Origin: Acidobacteriota bacterium
GTDB lineage: Bacteria; Acidobacteriota; Terriglobia; Terriglobales; Acidobacteriaceae
Assembly (NCBI GenBank): GCA_021778875.1
Contig: JAJYBT010000133.1
Location: 1-6,828, forward strand
DNA length: 6,828 bases
Direction: 5' to 3'
Below the pieces are notes generated by a model that had not been told where the DNA came from, searched no databases, and worked only from the letters and a program-made list of their open reading frames with translations. Positions 5,158 to 6,828 of this stretch are shown here, one piece after another (within the stretch, counting starts at the first letter, position 1; each line of letters opens with the position of its first letter). Both the position numbers and the translations under genes were made by a program.

Positions 5158-6828
5158 TTACTTTGGGAGCGCGAAGGCAACGTAATCTCCACCGACGGGG
5201 CGCTTGGGGTCGCGGCCTCCGCTGGCAGCGATGACGACGTACTGGCGGCTATCCACCATGTACGTGGCGGGGGTTGCCATACCGGAAGATGGCAGCTCGG
5301 TTTCCCAGAGCAGCTTGCCGGTTGCGCTGTCGAAGGCGCGGAACTTGCGGTCGTAGACGGTGGCGCCGATGAAGAGTACGCCGCCGGCGGTAACGACGGG
5401 GCCTCCGTAGTTCTCAGAGCCGGTGTTGGTCATGCCCTGCCGGGCCAGCTCAGGGTATTCCCCGAGAGGCGTCTTCCAGAGATATTGCCCTGTGTTCAGG
5501 TCGATGGCGCTGAGTGTTCCCCACGGGGGAGCGATGGCGGGATAACCGTCGGGATCAAGGAACTTGCGGTAGCCGGTAAAGGTGTAGCGGTCCTGCGTGT
5601 CTGCGGCGGGAACGGCACCGCTGCGCGAGGAGGCAAGCTCCTTGCCCTGCTGTTGGCCGGGCGCGGCGGAGGGATTCCTCAGGTATTCGAGCAGAGCCTG
5701 GAGGTCTGCTCCCTGGATATTTGGGAAACCGGGCATACGGCCTTTGCCGTGAAGGATGGCGTCTGTGATCTTGGCTGTGGACAGGCGCTGACCGATGTGC
5801 ACGAGCGAAGGAAAGGCCGGTGGCGAACCGGCGCGGTCGACGCCGTGGCAGGCGGCGCACTGCTTGCTGTAGATCTGCTGGCCGGGAGAGGCGGCGTGCG
5901 GCGTGGGCACCAGACCGCCGAGCCAGGCCATCTCATTGGCATTGACGTAGAGGACGTTGGTGGCGGGATCGAGGGCCGGTCCACCCCACTCGGCGCCGCC
6001 GTCGAAGCCGGGGAAGACGATGGTTTGCTTGCCGACGCTGAAAGGGACGAACTGCCCGTCACTGCGCACCTGGCTGAAGGCCTTTACGGCCCAGTCGTGG
6101 GCCTGCGGCGTGCGGTTGGTGAGCATGTCCGCGGTGAGTCGCTGGCGGCCGAACGGCTCCGGCAGATCAGGCATGGGCTGCGTGGGCGAGGTGACCTCGC
6201 CGGGTACGTCACTGGATGGAAAAGGGTGCTCGCGGACGGGAAACAGAGGCTGGCCGCTGGTGCGGTCGAAGACGTAGACGTAGCCCTGCTTGGTGGTCTG
6301 CGCAATGGCATCAATTCGCTTGCCATTGCGCACCAGAGAAAAGAGCGCCGGGGGCGCGGGGAAATCGCGGTCCCAGATATCGTGGTGCACACCCTGGAAG
6401 TGCCAGAGACGACGGCCGGTGTTGGCGTCGAGTGCGAGGAGTGTGTCGGCGTAGAGGTCGTTGCCCACGCGGTCGCCGCCGTAGAAGTCGAAGACCGCCG
6501 AACCGGTGGGCACGTAGACGATGCCGCGTTTGGCGTCGAGGGCCATGCCGGCCCAGTTGTTGGCGGCGCCGGCGGTGCGCCACGCGCCGGGCGGCCAGGT
6601 TTTGTAGCCGGGCTGGCCGGGGCGCGGGATGGTGCGGAAACGCCAGCGCAGTTGGCCGGTGCGGACGTCGAAGGCGCGAATGTCCCCGGGGGGCGCGGGA
6701 TGCGTCTCCGGGTCGCGGCCACCGACGATGATGAGGTCCTTGTAGAGGATTCCGGGAGAGGTGAGGACGGTGGACTGTGCCTTGAAGTCGCCGCGGAGGT
6801 TTTTGCGCAGGTCGATGCGGCCGTGATC
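5158..6828 (-). CDS. PQQ-dependent dehydrogenase with inserted cytochrome c domain (5' end outside window)
   Basis: The frame is open to the window edge; 556 C-terminal residues are seen, and the first part, with any signal peptide, is missing. It is a beta-propeller quinoprotein related to membrane glucose dehydrogenase (Gcd), expected to oxidise a sugar or alcohol in the periplasm. Numbered from the edge, propeller W-motifs include DIRAFDVRTGQLRW (49-62), ALDANTGRRLW (132-142), AIDLNTGQYLW (441-451) and AFDSATGKLLW (498-508). HHDIWD (148-153) and TTKQG (178-182) resemble the Gcd region holding its catalytic Asp and Lys, with the same Asp-to-Lys spacing of 27. Between blades lies a single-heme cytochrome c: Cys324-Ala-Ala-Cys-His328, with Met365 in GRMPGF as likely sixth ligand, followed by a Gln/Ser/Ala-rich linker (about 385-412). 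Electrons would pass from PQQ to this heme. A Met at 6546 is internal, since the conserved frame continues upstream. Substrate unknown; glucose, another aldose or a polyol are possible. Confidence 0.93.
   Translation of the reverse strand, partial: DHGRIDLRKNLRGDFKAQSTVLTSPGILYKDLIIVGGRDPETHPAPPGDIRAFDVRTGQLRWRFRTIPRPGQPGYKTWPPGAWRTAGAANNWAGMALDAKRGIVYVPTGSAVFDFYGGDRVGNDLYADTLLALDANTGRRLWHFQGVHHDIWDRDFPAPPALFSLVRNGKRIDAIAQTTKQGYVYVFDRTSGQPLFPVREHPFPSSDVPGEVTSPTQPMPDLPEPFGRQRLTADMLTNRTPQAHDWAVKAFSQVRSDGQFVPFSVGKQTIVFPGFDGGAEWGGPALDPATNVLYVNANEMAWLGGLVPTPHAASPGQQIYSKQCAACHGVDRAGSPPAFPSLVHIGQRLSTAKITDAILHGKGRMPGFPNIQGADLQALLEYLRNPSAAPGQQQGKELASSRSGAVPAADTQDRYTFTGYRKFLDPDGYPAIAPPWGTLSAIDLNTGQYLWKTPLGEYPELARQGMTNTGSENYGGPVVTAGGVLFIGATVYDRKFRAFDSATGKLLWETELPSSGMATPATYMVDSRQYVVIAASGGRDPKRPVGGDYVAFALPK

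Noticed and set aside
6216..6731. Arg-rich plus-strand open frame of 171 codons
   Set aside because: It is very rich in Arg, Gly and Trp, antisense to the conserved quinoprotein, and has no family features.

Overview
The window reads as ordinary chromosomal DNA from a GC-rich, Gram-negative-type bacterium. Several things together suggest an acidobacterium (Terriglobia/Acidobacteriaceae): a bacilliredoxin of the YphP/YqiW type, paired APC-family permeases, a small DinB-like protein, and a quinoprotein dehydrogenase with a cytochrome c domain inside its propeller. This assignment is inferred from remembered family distribution, not from a marker gene, and I hold it at about 0.6.

Layout from left to right. 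A short leader and a plus-strand bacilliredoxin gene (88-516) end at a perfect 26-base palindrome (542-567). This sits between convergent genes and probably serves as a shared terminator. Everything else lies on the minus strand. In transcription order it is: a 5'-truncated PQQ-dependent dehydrogenase with an inserted c-type cytochrome (6828 to 5158), a DinB/YfiT-like protein (5069-4566), a thiamine phosphate synthase-like TIM barrel (4469-3828), an LAT-type APC permease with a GTG start (3745-2171), and a CAT/YfnA-type APC permease (2139-607). The gaps are 88, 96, 82 and 31 bases, so the two permeases are very likely cotranscribed and the rest could be. No intergenic stretch reaches 300 bases.

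How the genes work together: the dehydrogenase should oxidise a sugar or alcohol in the periplasm and pass electrons to its own heme. The two permeases should move amino acids across the inner membrane. The thiE-like gene would join the thiazole and pyrimidine halves of thiamine, although several expected pocket residues differ. The bacilliredoxin, and possibly the DinB/YfiT-like protein, hint at low-molecular-weight thiol (bacillithiol) chemistry. No single pathway joins all the genes. I saw no tRNA, rRNA, CRISPR array, insertion sequence or recognisable riboswitch, and no convincing new system. The points most worth checking are the altered ThiE pocket, the cytochrome-in-propeller dehydrogenase, and the possible bacillithiol link.
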